From the NCBI RefSeq assembly GCF_001548475.1, contig NZ_LRUJ01000043.1, forward strand, positions 1-37,341: a DNA stretch of 37,341 nucleotides. The letters are read 5' to 3'. The translations under genes and the position numbers were made by a program. This document shows positions 7,822 through 16,562 of the stretch, in pieces. Each line of letters starts with the position of its first letter. Position 1 is the first letter of the stretch. Source of the DNA: Bordetella hinzii LMG 13501 (GTDB taxonomy: Bacteria; Pseudomonadota; Gammaproteobacteria; Burkholderiales; Burkholderiaceae_B). Below the pieces are notes generated by a model. The model searched no databases, was not told the origin of the DNA, and saw nothing but the letters and a program-made list of their open reading frames with translations.

Positions 7822-8227
7822 CACCATTACCCTTTGCACCAACCAATGGCTGCGCATGTACCGTTGCCTGGACATGCGCGACTACGACGGCCTGCTGGCC
7901 ACGCTCGGCGAGGAGGTCGTCTGGCTGCGCCAGGGCCAGCGCCTGCAGGGGCGGGCCGCCGTGCGCCAGGCGCTGGCGCAGCGCTCGCCCACCATGCGCA
8001 TCCATCATTTGCTGACCAATGTGATGGCGCAGGACGGCGACGACCGGCGCTGCCGGCTGGCGGCCTATATGCTGGTGGTGCGCCATGAGCCGGGCCGGGA
8101 GCTGGCCGGGCCCGCGCCGCTTGCCGGCATCGAATCCGTGCGCAGCACGTATGCGGACTTCGCCTGGCAGGACGGCCAGTGGCGCATCATGGGGCTGCAC
8201 AGCGACGACATCAGCTTCCAGGCTTGA
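7811..8227 (+). CDS. SnoaL/NTF2-like small protein
   Basis: Protein of 138 residues with the features of the cone-shaped NTF2/SnoaL fold. There is an N-terminal helix pair (TLCTNQWLRMYRCLDMRDYDGLLATLGEEVVWLRQG), a central GRAAVRQAL helix, and a C-terminal strand ending in YADFAWQDGQWRIMGLHSDD. The family includes small dehydratases, isomerases and hydroxylase beta subunits, many with unknown function. It overlaps the FMN dehydrogenase by 11 bases and precedes the FAH hydrolase by 11, so it is a tightly coupled operon member. The Trp-Arg-rich WLRQGQRLQGRAAV segment is common in the SnoaL_4 type. It may act as a small isomerase or dehydratase, but this is context inference. No strong ribosome site is visible before the ATG. 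Confidence 0.8.
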   Translation: MQADTITLCTNQWLRMYRCLDMRDYDGLLATLGEEVVWLRQGQRLQGRAAVRQALAQRSPTMRIHHLLTNVMAQDGDDRRCRLAAYMLVVRHEPGRELAGPAPLAGIESVRSTYADFAWQDGQWRIMGLHSDDISFQA

Positions 8228-8238
8228 GGAGACAGGGC

Positions 8239-9009
8239 ATGAGATGGATACGCTATACGCTGCAGGGCAAGACCGCCTACGGCATGCTGGATGACAATGA
8301 CCGCATCGTCCCGGTGGCGGGAGACCCCTTCGGCGGCTATGAAAAGCGGCCGCAGCGCCTGGCGCTGGCCGATGTGAGCCTCGAGGTGCCGGTGGTGCCG
8401 CCCACCTTCTACTGCGTGGGCCTGAACTACACCAAGCACATCAGCGCCGAAGGCATGAAGATTCCCAACAAGCCGGATGTGGGCTACCGCGCCAACAATG
8501 CGCTGCTGCCGCACGAGGGCGAGGTCATCATGCCGGCCGACGCCATGCGCGTGCACTACGAAGGCGAGCTGGTGGTGGTGATCGGCAAGAAGACGCGCGA
8601 CATCGAGGTCGGCGAGGCCGCGGACTGCATCTTCGGCTACACCATCGGCAACGACGTGAGCGAGCGCAACTGGCAGGCGGCCGACCGCACCTTCTGGCGC
8701 GCCAAGAACAGCGACACCTTCAAGCCCATGGGGCCGTGGATCAGCACCCAGGCCGACATCGCCGCCATGCGCACCACCGTGTCGGTCAACGGCAAGACGA
8801 CCACGGCCTTTGACACCGCCGACATGCTGTTCGGCGTGGAGGAGTTCATCAGCACCATGAGCCGCTACCTGACGCTCTATCCCGGCGACATGATCTGGAT
8901 GGGCACCGACGGCCATTCGCCCGACCTGCAGGACGGCGACGTGGTGGAGGTCTCGCTGACCGGGCTGGGTACACTGAGGAACCGCTTCGTCCGCACAAGG
9001 AAGATCTGA
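8239..9009 (+). CDS. Fumarylacetoacetate hydrolase (FAH) family protein
   Basis: Protein of 256 residues of the FAH/HpcE/2-hydroxyhepta-2,4-diene-1,7-dioate isomerase superfamily. Seen: GLNYTKHISAEG (His67), the metal ligand pair Glu108 and Glu110 in HYEGELVVVIGKK, Asp139 in YTIGNDVSERNWQ, FKPMGPWIST, and C-terminal LYPGDMIWMGTDGH and GDVVEVSLTGLGTLRNRF. These enzymes use Mg2+ or Mn2+ for C-C hydrolysis, decarboxylation or tautomerisation of beta-diketo or oxo acids late in aromatic catabolism. The ATG at 8239 is preferred over an upstream in-frame start inside the SnoaL gene because of the GAGGAGACAGGGC ribosome region just before it. The next gene begins one base after its stop. The exact reaction is not predictable. 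Confidence 0.92.
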   Translation: MRWIRYTLQGKTAYGMLDDNDRIVPVAGDPFGGYEKRPQRLALADVSLEVPVVPPTFYCVGLNYTKHISAEGMKIPNKPDVGYRANNALLPHEGEVIMPADAMRVHYEGELVVVIGKKTRDIEVGEAADCIFGYTIGNDVSERNWQAADRTFWRAKNSDTFKPMGPWISTQADIAAMRTTVSVNGKTTTAFDTADMLFGVEEFISTMSRYLTLYPGDMIWMGTDGHSPDLQDGDVVEVSLTGLGTLRNRFVRTRKI

Positions 9010-9010
9010 C

Positions 9011-9985
9011 ATGCTTGCCGCCCGTTATCGATCCAATGGCGCCGCCCGCGAGGTGCTGGAGCTGGCCACGCTGCCCGACCCGGTCCCGGGGCCGGGCGAG
9101 GTGCGCGTGAAGGTGGCGTATTCCGGCGTCAATCCTTCGGATGTCAAGTCGCGTGCCGGCAGCCGGCCGGTCGAGCAGGGCTACGTCGTCCCACACAGCG
9201 ACGGGGCGGGGGAGATCGATGCGGTGGGCCAGGGCGTGGATCCGGCGCGCCTGGGCCAGCGCGTCTGGCTCTGGAACGCCCAGTACGGCCGCCGCGACGG
9301 CACGGCGGCGCAATATGTCTGCCTGCCCGCCGGGCAGGCCGTGCCGCTGCCCGAGGGCGTGAGCCTGCAGGCCGGCGCCGCCCTGGGCATCCCGGCCTTG
9401 ACCGCGGTCCATGCCTTGCGGCTGGCGGCGCTGTCGCCGGGCGAGCCGGTGCTGGTGACCGGCGCGGCGTCCAATGTCGGCTTTTACGCCGCCCAGCTGG
9501 CGCGCCTGGCGGGCGCGGAGGTCATCGGAACGGTGGGCGCCGAGGACAAGGCGCAATCCCTGCGCGCGCTGGGCCTGCAGCGCCTGATCGACTATAAGCG
9601 CGAGCCCGTGGCCGAGCGCGTGCGGGCGTGGACGGGCGGGCGCGGCGCGCACGCCCTGATCGACCTGGATTTTTCGCGCAGCGCCCGGCTGGTGCGCGAG
9701 GGCGCGCTGGCCGACCATGCGCGCTTTGTCTGCTATGGGTCGAACGACCGCGGCGACATTCCCATCCACTTCGCCTCCTGGCTGCCGCGGGCGATCTCCC
9801 TGCATTTCTTCCTGGTCTATACGCTCACGCCCCAGGCGCGGCAGGCGGCGATCGCCGAGCTGCAGGCGCGGCTGCCCGAGCTGCGGCATCACGCCGTGGA
9901 GATCTATCCGCTGGCCGACATCGTCGCGGCGCACGAGCGCGTGGAGAGCGGCCGTTTCGCCGGCAAGGTGCTGGTCGCGCCCTAG
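9011..9985 (+). CDS. Zinc-free MDR-family NAD(P)-dependent oxidoreductase (quinone-oxidoreductase type)
   Basis: Medium-chain reductase of 324 residues resembling NADPH:quinone reductases. The GroES-like N-terminal domain shows GPGEVRVKVAYSGVNPSDVKSRAG and PHSDGAGEIDAVGQGV. The Rossmann domain begins at about residue 148 with VLVTGAASNVGFYAAQLARLAGAEVIGT. The cysteine zinc ligands of alcohol dehydrogenases are missing, so an enone- or quinone-reducing role is more likely than alcohol oxidation. AAGGAAG precedes its ATG, one base after the FAH stop. It is the last gene of the operon: its stop TAG overlaps the TAG of the convergent ABC ATPase gene within a single palindromic CTAG. Possible role: reduction of an unsaturated pathway intermediate (inference). 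Confidence 0.92.
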   Translation: MLAARYRSNGAAREVLELATLPDPVPGPGEVRVKVAYSGVNPSDVKSRAGSRPVEQGYVVPHSDGAGEIDAVGQGVDPARLGQRVWLWNAQYGRRDGTAAQYVCLPAGQAVPLPEGVSLQAGAALGIPALTAVHALRLAALSPGEPVLVTGAASNVGFYAAQLARLAGAEVIGTVGAEDKAQSLRALGLQRLIDYKREPVAERVRAWTGGRGAHALIDLDFSRSARLVREGALADHARFVCYGSNDRGDIPIHFASWLPRAISLHFFLVYTLTPQARQAAIAELQARLPELRHHAVEIYPLADIVAAHERVESGRFAGKVLVAP

Positions 9986-11622
9986 GCGGCGGCCCGCAGC
10001 GGCCGGAAGTGCTGGAAATCCCAGTGCCTGCCCGGCGCGGCGTCGATCAACTGCCGGGTGTAGGCCTCGCGCGGCCGGGTCAGCACCTCGCGCGCCTGGC
10101 CGGCCTCGACGATGCGGCCCTGCCGCATCACCACGATGCTGTCGCAGATCTGGGCCGCCACGCGCAGGTCGTGGGTGATGAAAAGCACGGCCGTGTCGGT
10201 CTGCTGGCGCACCTCTTCGATCAGCCGCAGGACCTGGGCCTGCACCGAGACATCCAGCGCCGAGACCGCTTCGTCGGCGATCAGCACATCGGGCTCCAGG
10301 GCCAGGGCGCGGGCAATGCAGATGCGCTGGCGCTGGCCGCCCGAGAACTGGTGCGGATAGCGGTCCATGGCCTCGGCCGGCAGGCCCACCACTTCCAGCA
10401 GCCGCGCGGCGCGCCGGCGGGCCTCGGGGCGCCGGGCGCCGTAGTTGAGCATGCCCTCGATGATGGATTCGCCCACCCGGATGCGGGCGTTGAGCGAGCG
10501 GTAGGGATCCTGGAAGACGACCTGCACCTTCTGGCGCAGCGGCCGCAGGGCGCGGCGCGAAGCCGTGGCGATGTCCTTGCCGTCGAGCTTGACCGAGCCG
10601 CTGCTCGGGTCGATCAGCCGCGCGATGCAGCGGGCAACGGTCGACTTGCCCGAGCCGGACTCGCCCACGATGCCGACGATTTCTTTCTTGCGCAGCGTGA
10701 AGCTGACATCGTCGGCCGCGTGGACCTGGCGCGCGCGCTTGAAGAGCGAACGCTCGGCATAGGTCTTGCCCAGGCGGGCGACTTCCAGCACGGCCGCGCC
10801 CTGGACCGGCGCGCGGTCGGCCGGCGCCAGGCTGGGCACCGAGGACACCAGCATGCGGGTATAGGCTTCGCGGGGCTGGGCCAGGATCTGCTGCCGGTCT
10901 CCCGTTTCGACGATGCGGCCGCGGTTCATGACGGCGATGTGGTCGGCGATTTCGGCCACCACGCCGAAATCGTGGGTGATGAAAAGCACGGCGGTCTGGT
11001 GCGCCTGCTGCAGCTCGCGGATGAGGGCCAGGATCTGCTTCTGGGTGGTGACGTCCAGGGCGGTGGTCGGCTCGTCGGCGATCAGCAGGCGGGGATTGAG
11101 GATGAGGGCCATGCAGATCACGATGCGCTGGCGCTGTCCGCCCGACAGCTGATGCGGGTAGGCGTCATAGACCCGCGCCACGTCGGGCAGATGGACCGAT
11201 TCGAGCATGGCCAGGATGCGGCGTTTGCGTTCGGCGGCCGGCAGGTCGCTGTGGGTGCGCAGCACCTCGTCGATCTGCCAGCCCACGGTGCGCACCGGGT
11301 TGAGGGCGGTCATGGGTTCCTGGAAGACCATGGACATGCGGGTGGCGCGCAGCTCGCGCAGGCGCTCGGGCGTGGCGGCGAGCAGGTCTTCGCCCTCGAG
11401 CAGGATGCGGCCGCCGCAGGGCCGCAGCGCATCGGGAGCCAGCAGACCCATGACGGCAAAAGAGGTGACGGATTTGCCGGAGCCGGATTCGCCGACCACG
11501 CACAGGGTCTGTCCGGCGTGGATGTCCAGGCTGACATCCTGCACCACCTGCTGCGCGCCGCCGGTGAGTTCGACGCGCAGGTTGCGGATGCTGAGAACGG
11601 GGAGGGAAGCGGTATCAGACAC
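9982..11622 (-). CDS. Dipeptide/oligopeptide-type ABC transporter ATPase with two fused nucleotide-binding domains (DppD-DppF type)
   Basis: Protein of 546 residues made of two complete ATPase domains, as in GsiA-type importers. Domain 1 has Walker A GESGSGKS at about 44-51, LSGGQRQR, and [12 protein letters not shown]. Domain 2 has [13 protein letters not shown] at about 320-332, [15 protein letters not shown], and [12 protein letters not shown]. Each domain ends with an oligopeptide-transporter-type tail ([16 protein letters not shown] and [15 protein letters not shown]). The second Walker B reads DEAVSALD, normal for DppF. It powers the importer formed with the two permeases and the binding protein just upstream on the same strand; its start overlaps the end of the DppC-like gene by 8 bases. 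It converges on the MDR gene with a 4-base shared stop. Confidence 0.95.
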   Translation of the reverse strand: MSDTASLPVLSIRNLRVELTGGAQQVVQDVSLDIHAGQTLCVVGESGSGKSVTSFAVMGLLAPDALRPCGGRILLEGEDLLAATPERLRELRATRMSMVFQEPMTALNPVRTVGWQIDEVLRTHSDLPAAERKRRILAMLESVHLPDVARVYDAYPHQLSGGQRQRIVICMALILNPRLLIADEPTTALDVTTQKQILALIRELQQAHQTAVLFITHDFGVVAEIADHIAVMNRGRIVETGDRQQILAQPREAYTRMLVSSVPSLAPADRAPVQGAAVLEVARLGKTYAERSLFKRARQVHAADDVSFTLRKKEIVGIVGESGSGKSTVARCIARLIDPSSGSVKLDGKDIATASRRALRPLRQKVQVVFQDPYRSLNARIRVGESIIEGMLNYGARRPEARRRAARLLEVVGLPAEAMDRYPHQFSGGQRQRICIARALALEPDVLIADEAVSALDVSVQAQVLRLIEEVRQQTDTAVLFITHDLRVAAQICDSIVVMRQGRIVEAGQAREVLTRPREAYTRQLIDAAPGRHWDFQHFRPLRAAA

Positions 11623-12496
11623 GGCGGGCCATCTTGGGATCGAGGGCGTCGCGCATGGCGTCGCCCAGCAGGTTCACGCTGAGCACGGTCAGCGCCAGGA
11701 AAACGCCGGGCACCAGGATGAGCTCCGGCTTGAGGCGGAAGTACATGCGGCCTTCGGCGATCACATTGCCCCAGGAGGGGATTTCCGGCGGCATGCCCAC
11801 GCCCAGGAAGCTCATCACCGCTTCGGCGAGGATGGCCGAGGCGAAGATGAAGGTGCCCTGCACGATGAGAGGGGCCACGGTATTGGGCAGGAGGTGGCGC
11901 AGCATGAGGCGCGGGGTGGGCGTGCCCAGGGAGACGGCCGCCTCGACATAGGGTTCGCCGCGCAGGCCCAGCACCAGGCCGCGCACCAGCCGCACCACAC
12001 GCGGGAACTCGGGCACGGCGATGGCGATGAGCACGGTCAGGATGTTGGCGCCGGTCACGGCCACCAGGGCGATGGCAAGCAGGATGCCGGGCACCGACAT
12101 GATGCCGTCCATGATGCGCATGATGACCATGTCGGCATAGCGGAAGTAGCCGGCGACCAGTCCCAGCACCAGGCCAGGCACCAGGGCCGCCAGGGCCGTG
12201 CCGGCGCCGATGAGCAGCGAGACGCGCGCGCCGTGGATGACGCGCGACAGCACGTCGCGGCCATAGGCGTCGGTGCCGAACCAGTGCGCGGCCGAGGCGC
12301 TCTTGAGGCGTTCCATGGGGTTGATGGCCAGCGGATCGGCCAGGCCCAGCAGGTTGGCCGCCAGCGCGACAAGCACGATGAAGGCGAGAAAGCCCGCGGC
12401 GAACATGACGGGGCCGCTGGACAGGGCGCGGCGCAGCGGCGATGCCGCCTTGGCCGCCGGCGGCGCGACGGCCGCCGGTTGTGCGGTGAAGGACAT
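11615..12496 (-). CDS. Dpp/Opp-type ABC transporter permease (DppC-like)
   Basis: Inner-membrane permease of 293 residues. An N-terminal cytosolic tail (MSFTAQPAAVAPPAAKAASP) leads into a first membrane helix (MFAAGFLAFIVLVALAANLL) and the motif LKSASAAHWFGTDAYGRDVLSRVIHGAR, typical of DppC/OppC. Membrane helices follow, with the EAA loop EAAVSLGTPTPRLMLRHLLPN that contacts the ATPase. Near the C-terminus are PSWGNVIAEGRMYF and LGDAMRDALDPKM, both standard. It starts 7 bases after the DppB-like gene and overlaps the ATPase gene, so it is part of one transporter operon. The substrate is set mainly by the binding protein and is not known. Confidence 0.95.
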   Translation of the reverse strand: MSFTAQPAAVAPPAAKAASPLRRALSSGPVMFAAGFLAFIVLVALAANLLGLADPLAINPMERLKSASAAHWFGTDAYGRDVLSRVIHGARVSLLIGAGTALAALVPGLVLGLVAGYFRYADMVIMRIMDGIMSVPGILLAIALVAVTGANILTVLIAIAVPEFPRVVRLVRGLVLGLRGEPYVEAAVSLGTPTPRLMLRHLLPNTVAPLIVQGTFIFASAILAEAVMSFLGVGMPPEIPSWGNVIAEGRMYFRLKPELILVPGVFLALTVLSVNLLGDAMRDALDPKMARRV

Positions 12497-12503
12497 GGAC
12501 GCC

Positions 12504-13445
12504 TCAGTAACGGATGCGGGGATCGAAGACGGAATACAGCACGTCGATCGCCAGGTTGATGCCGATGTACAGCAGGGAAAACAGCAGGATCAGGCCCTGG
12601 ATCAGGGGATAGTCGCGCGCCAGGACGGATTCGACCACCAGCCGGCCCAGGCCAGGCAGGTTGAAGACGGACTCGGTGACGACGACGCCGCTGATCAGCA
12701 AGGCGATGCTGATGCCGATGATGGTGATGATGGGCACGGCCGCGTTGCGCAGGGCATGGGCGATGAGCACCGTGCCTTCGGTGATGCCCTTGGCCCGCGC
12801 GGTGCGGATGTAGTCCTCGTTCATGACTTCCAGGATGCTGCTGCGCGCGATGCGGGCGATGAGCGCGATGAAGCCGGTGCTCAAGGCCAGCGTCGGCAGC
12901 GCCAGATGGCGCGCAAACTCGAACACGCCGGCCGACAGGGGTTTGTAGCCCTGCACGGGCAGCCAGCCCAGCTTCATGGCGAACAGCAGGATGAGGGCAT
13001 AGCCGGTCACGAAGATAGGCACCGAGAAGCCCATCACCGAGAAGGCCATGATGGCGCGGTCCACGCGGCTGCCGCGCCGCCAGGCGGCGTAGGCGCCCAG
13101 CGGCACCGCCACCAGGGTCGAGAACACGATGGTGCACAGGGCCAGGGCCAGCGAAGGCCCGATGCGCCCGGCGATCATCCCGGTGACGGGCGTGCCCGAG
13201 TGCAGCGACACGCCCAGGTCGCCCCGCATCACCTGGCCCGCCCACAGGCCGAACTGCGCCGTGATGGAGCGGTCCAGGCCCATGTGCTGGCGCAGTTGCT
13301 GCAGCTGCGTTTCGGTGGCCGAGTCGCCGGCCAGAATGATGGCGGGGTCGCCCGGGGTCAGCCGCAGCAGGCCAAAGACCAGCACGGCCACCGTCAGCAC
13401 CACCGGGACGGTGGCCAGCACACGTTTGAGCAGGTAAGCCAGCAT
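12504..13445 (-). CDS. Dpp/Opp-type ABC transporter permease (DppB-like)
   Basis: Inner-membrane permease of 313 residues. The N-terminal helix MLAYLLKRVLATVPVVLTVA and the LLRLTPGDPAIILAG motif identify the DppB/OppB class. A helical core follows, then LALSTGFIALIARIARSSILEVMNEDYIRTARAKG, which contains the ATPase-coupling EYVRTARAKG-type loop. It ends in NLAIDVLYSVFDPRIRY. The start at 13445 is 4 bases after the stop of the binding-protein gene, indicating tight coupling. It pairs with the DppC-like permease to form the transmembrane pore of the importer in this operon. Confidence 0.95.
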   Translation of the reverse strand: MLAYLLKRVLATVPVVLTVAVLVFGLLRLTPGDPAIILAGDSATETQLQQLRQHMGLDRSITAQFGLWAGQVMRGDLGVSLHSGTPVTGMIAGRIGPSLALALCTIVFSTLVAVPLGAYAAWRRGSRVDRAIMAFSVMGFSVPIFVTGYALILLFAMKLGWLPVQGYKPLSAGVFEFARHLALPTLALSTGFIALIARIARSSILEVMNEDYIRTARAKGITEGTVLIAHALRNAAVPIITIIGISIALLISGVVVTESVFNLPGLGRLVVESVLARDYPLIQGLILLFSLLYIGINLAIDVLYSVFDPRIRY

Positions 13446-13449
13446 GCCT

Positions 13450-15039
13450 TTACTTCCCGGACTTGGCGATATTCCAGAACACCGGGGCGGGTGACTCGAT
13501 CACGCCGCTCAGGCTCTTGCGGTAAGCCGCGGCGGTATTGATCTGCCCCAGGGGGATGGCCACGCCTTCATCGAGCATCACATCTTGCAGCTTGTCGGCG
13601 ATCTCCTTGCGTTCCTTGTCGTCGCGCGCCACCAGGAATTTCTCGCGCAGGGCCTCGACCTCCGGCACGTCGGGCCAGCCGAACCAGGACTTCTCGCCAT
13701 TGGCCGACACCCCGTAGTTGCGCAGCGGATCCATGATCTCGCTCATATGCCAGGTGGTCACGAAGATGCTCCAGCCGCCCTTGGCCGGCACGTCGCGGTT
13801 GGCGCGGCGCGACAGCATGGTCATGAAGTCCATGGCCTGCAGCTGGACATTGAAGCCGGCCTGGCGCAGCTGCTGGGCCATCACCACCGGGATGGCCGAG
13901 GCCATGGCGATGTCGGTGGCATGCAGGATGACCACCGGCGAGTTGTCGTACTTGGCTTCCTTCAGGAGGGCGCGGGCCTTCTCGATGTTGGAAGGCACGA
14001 TCATGTCGGCGCGGATGTCGCTGGCATAGGGCAGGCCGCAACCGAAGACCGCGCCGCAGGTCTTGTAGTAGGCGGGGTCGCCGACCTGGGCCTTGAGGAT
14101 GTCGGCCTGGCCCACGGCATACATCGCGGCCTGGCGCAGCAGCTTGTTGTCAAACGGCTTTTGCGTCTGGTTGAAGCGGTACATGGGTTGGTAGCCCATC
14201 TTGTCCAGGATGCGCAGCTCCACATCGGGCGCGCTCTTGACCATGGGGGTCAGGTCGAAGGGCACGGTCTCCAGGTAGTCGACCTCGCCTTCGAGCAGCG
14301 CGTTGACGGCCGTCATGGGGTCGGGCAGGGTGAGCCATTCGACGCGGTCGACCTTGACCACCTTGCCGCCGGCCGTGGCGCTGGGCGGCTCGTTGCGCGG
14401 CACATAGTCGGTGTTCTTGGCATAGACCGTCTTGACGCCCGGCTGGAACTCGGCCTGCACGAACTTGAAGGGGCCCGAACCGGTGTAGTCGCTGATGGCC
14501 TGGGAGGCGGGCGTGTCGGCCACGCGCTTGGGCATCATGAAACTGGGCAGGCCGCTGGGCTTGGCCAGCGCGGCCAGCACGTCGGCCGGCGTCTTGAGCA
14601 CGATGGCGAAGGTCTTGTCGTCGACTACGTTCATGGCCTCGACCAGGGGCATCAGCTGCCGGCCCATCTTGTCCTGCTGGGCCCAGCGCTTGATCGAGGC
14701 CACGCAGTCCTCGGCCTTGACCGGCGTGCCGTCATGCCACTTCAGGCCGTCGCGCAGCGTGAAGGTATAGGTCTTGCCATCGGGCGAGATCTCCCATTTG
14801 TCGGCCATCTGCGGACGCACCTTGTTGTCGGCGTCGGTGGCCAGCAGGGTGTCGTAGATCATGTAGCCGTGATTGCGCGTCTGGTGCGAGGCGGTGAGCA
14901 CCGGGTCGAGCACGGACAGCTTGCTGGCCATGACGACGGTGAGCTTGTCGGCCAGGGCCGGCGTGCTGGCCGCGGCGGCCAGGGTGGCGGCCAGGCCGGC
15001 GCGCAGCAGCCAGGATTTCATGAAGTTCTGCGATTGCAT
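13450..15039 (-). CDS. Dpp/Opp-type ABC transporter substrate-binding protein
   Basis: Periplasmic solute-binding protein (SBP_bac_5 family) of 530 residues. The ATG at 15039 is used rather than an upstream frame start at 15315: it has an AGGGG ribosome site and opens a signal peptide (MQSQNFMKSWLLRAGLAATL, cleavage near ALA-DK). Family motifs: KLTVVMASKLSVLDPVLTAS, MADKWEISPDGKTYTFTLRDGLKWHDGTPVKAEDC, SGPFKFVQAEF, and YRFNQTQKPFDNKLLRQAAMYAV. Such proteins bind peptides, opines, glutathione, nickel chelates or other amphoteric molecules. It follows two amidohydrolases on the same strand (67-base gap), so the ligand may be the compound they hydrolyse (inference). It is transcribed with the permeases and ATPase that follow. 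Confidence 0.95.
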   Translation of the reverse strand: MQSQNFMKSWLLRAGLAATLAAAASTPALADKLTVVMASKLSVLDPVLTASHQTRNHGYMIYDTLLATDADNKVRPQMADKWEISPDGKTYTFTLRDGLKWHDGTPVKAEDCVASIKRWAQQDKMGRQLMPLVEAMNVVDDKTFAIVLKTPADVLAALAKPSGLPSFMMPKRVADTPASQAISDYTGSGPFKFVQAEFQPGVKTVYAKNTDYVPRNEPPSATAGGKVVKVDRVEWLTLPDPMTAVNALLEGEVDYLETVPFDLTPMVKSAPDVELRILDKMGYQPMYRFNQTQKPFDNKLLRQAAMYAVGQADILKAQVGDPAYYKTCGAVFGCGLPYASDIRADMIVPSNIEKARALLKEAKYDNSPVVILHATDIAMASAIPVVMAQQLRQAGFNVQLQAMDFMTMLSRRANRDVPAKGGWSIFVTTWHMSEIMDPLRNYGVSANGEKSWFGWPDVPEVEALREKFLVARDDKERKEIADKLQDVMLDEGVAIPLGQINTAAAYRKSLSGVIESPAPVFWNIAKSGK

Positions 15040-15106
15040 GGTGGTTCCCCTTGTCGGCCGGCGTCGCCGGCCTTTGTTGCGTGGCGCCGCGCGGGCGGCG
15101 GGCCGG

Positions 15107-16546
15107 TCAGACCTGATCAAAAGACAGCGGTGACATCTCCAGGGCGCTGCGATGCGCCACCAGGTCGCGCTCGGGCACCAGGGCCTCGGCGCGGCGCTGG
15201 GCGGCATCGACCTCGGCGGCCGCATGGCGGTAGTCCAGCGAGGCGACCTCACCCTTGTGCACGACGCGGCGGCCATCGATGTAGACGGTATGCACGGCGC
15301 GGTCGGCGGCGGCATAGACCAGGCTGCGCACCGGGTCGCGCGAGGGGCGCATGAGGTGGTGGGTCATGTCGACCAGCACCAGGTCGGCGCGCGCGCCCAC
15401 GGCCAGGCGTCCGATGTCCTTGCGGCCCAGGGCCTGGGCGCCGCCCACGGTGGCCGCGTGGAAGACTTCCCCGGTCGTGGTGGCGCGCGGCGTCTGGGCC
15501 ATCAGGCGGGCCAGATAGCCCACATGGCGCATTTCCTCGATCATGTTGTGCGGATAGGTGTCGGTGCCTATGCCCAGATTGATGCCGGCGCGGCGATAGC
15601 GGCCGAAATCGCGCAGCGCCATGCCGCGCCGCATGAACACCGTGGGGCAGTGGGCCACGCTGGCGCCCGTCTCGGCCAGGATGGGCAGATCGGTGGCGGT
15701 GCTCCAGTGGGTATTGGGATGGTCGTCGACGAAAATGCCGTGGCCCACGATGCTGGCCGGATCGAGCACGCCCAGGCTGTGCAGCCATTGCACCGGGGTC
15801 AGGCCATGGCGGCGCGTGATCTCGTGGAACTCGGGCAGGGACTGGGCCGCGTGGGTCTGCCAGCCGATGCCGCGCCGCTTGGCCTCGGCGCGGCTGTCGC
15901 GCAGCAGGTCGGCGCTGCAGGTGTCGATCTGGGCCGGACAGAGCATGCCCTGCAGGCGGCCGGATTCATGGGCCTGGGCGCGGTCGATGAGCTTGAGCGC
16001 GCGCTCCAGCCCGTCATAGCCGCCTTTCTCGTTCCAGTCGTATTCGACCACATGGCCGTTGCGCGTGTACCAGCGGGCGGAGCGGAACATGGGCGCCAGA
16101 TAGGCGCGCAGGCCGCTCTTGGCCAGGATGGTTATCCATTCTTCGTGGATGACGGACATGTCGACCACGGTGGTCACGCCCGACATCAGCAGCTCGGCGC
16201 AGGCCAGCGTGAGCTGGTGCGGCGCGGCCTCGGCGTCGCCCTCCATGGTGGGCATGTACTCGTAGAGATTGGAGTTATACAGCCCGGCCGAGCCGGTTTC
16301 GTCGGTGTAGCCCTTGTTGATGGGCTCGTGCACCAGGTGGCTGTGGATGTCGACCAGCCCGGGCATGAGCATCATGCCGCGGCCATCGACGACCTCGCAG
16401 TCCGGGCCGGCGGCGAAACCGGCGCCGATGTGCGTGATCTGGCCGTCGCGGAAGGCGAGATCGGTGTTGCGCATATAGACATGGCGCTGGCGGGAGTCGT
16501 CCCAGGCAACGACGGTGTCGGCGTTCTGGATCAGGGTGGTGGTCAC
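15107..16546 (-). CDS. Amidohydrolase, ATZ/TRZ (chlorohydrolase/deaminase) type, with Gln at the usual catalytic Glu
   Basis: Metal-dependent amidohydrolase of about 479 residues, similar in layout to TrzN, AtzA and SAH deaminase. The chosen start is GTG at 16546, which has GGAG 8 bases upstream; a TTG start at 16573 would add nine residues. Metal ligands: His68 and His70 (DIHSHLVHE), His232 (WQTHAAQS), His269 (VGHGIFVDD) and Asp329 (GIGTDTYPHN), plus the VAHCP motif. In deaminases and chlorohydrolases the THxxE Glu is the proton shuttle; here the position is Gln235. The enzyme probably hydrolyses a C-N or C-X bond with altered chemistry, or is specialised. It lies 16 bases after the hydantoinase gene and upstream of the Dpp-like importer, forming one operon. 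Confidence 0.92.
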   Translation of the reverse strand: MTTTLIQNADTVVAWDDSRQRHVYMRNTDLAFRDGQITHIGAGFAAGPDCEVVDGRGMMLMPGLVDIHSHLVHEPINKGYTDETGSAGLYNSNLYEYMPTMEGDAEAAPHQLTLACAELLMSGVTTVVDMSVIHEEWITILAKSGLRAYLAPMFRSARWYTRNGHVVEYDWNEKGGYDGLERALKLIDRAQAHESGRLQGMLCPAQIDTCSADLLRDSRAEAKRRGIGWQTHAAQSLPEFHEITRRHGLTPVQWLHSLGVLDPASIVGHGIFVDDHPNTHWSTATDLPILAETGASVAHCPTVFMRRGMALRDFGRYRRAGINLGIGTDTYPHNMIEEMRHVGYLARLMAQTPRATTTGEVFHAATVGGAQALGRKDIGRLAVGARADLVLVDMTHHLMRPSRDPVRSLVYAAADRAVHTVYIDGRRVVHKGEVASLDYRHAAAEVDAAQRRAEALVPERDLVAHRSALEMSPLSFDQV

Positions 16547-16562
16547 GTCGGAATCTCCGGGT

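Noticed and set aside
5593-7875. Minus-strand open frame of 760 codons opposite the Bug receptor and FMN dehydrogenase
   Set aside because: Same high-GC shadow effect; the opposite strand encodes clear families with proper starts and ribosome sites.
9628-11682. Plus-strand open frame of 684 codons opposite the double ABC ATPase
   Set aside because: Two complete ATPase domains are encoded on the minus strand; the plus-strand product is low-complexity with no motifs.
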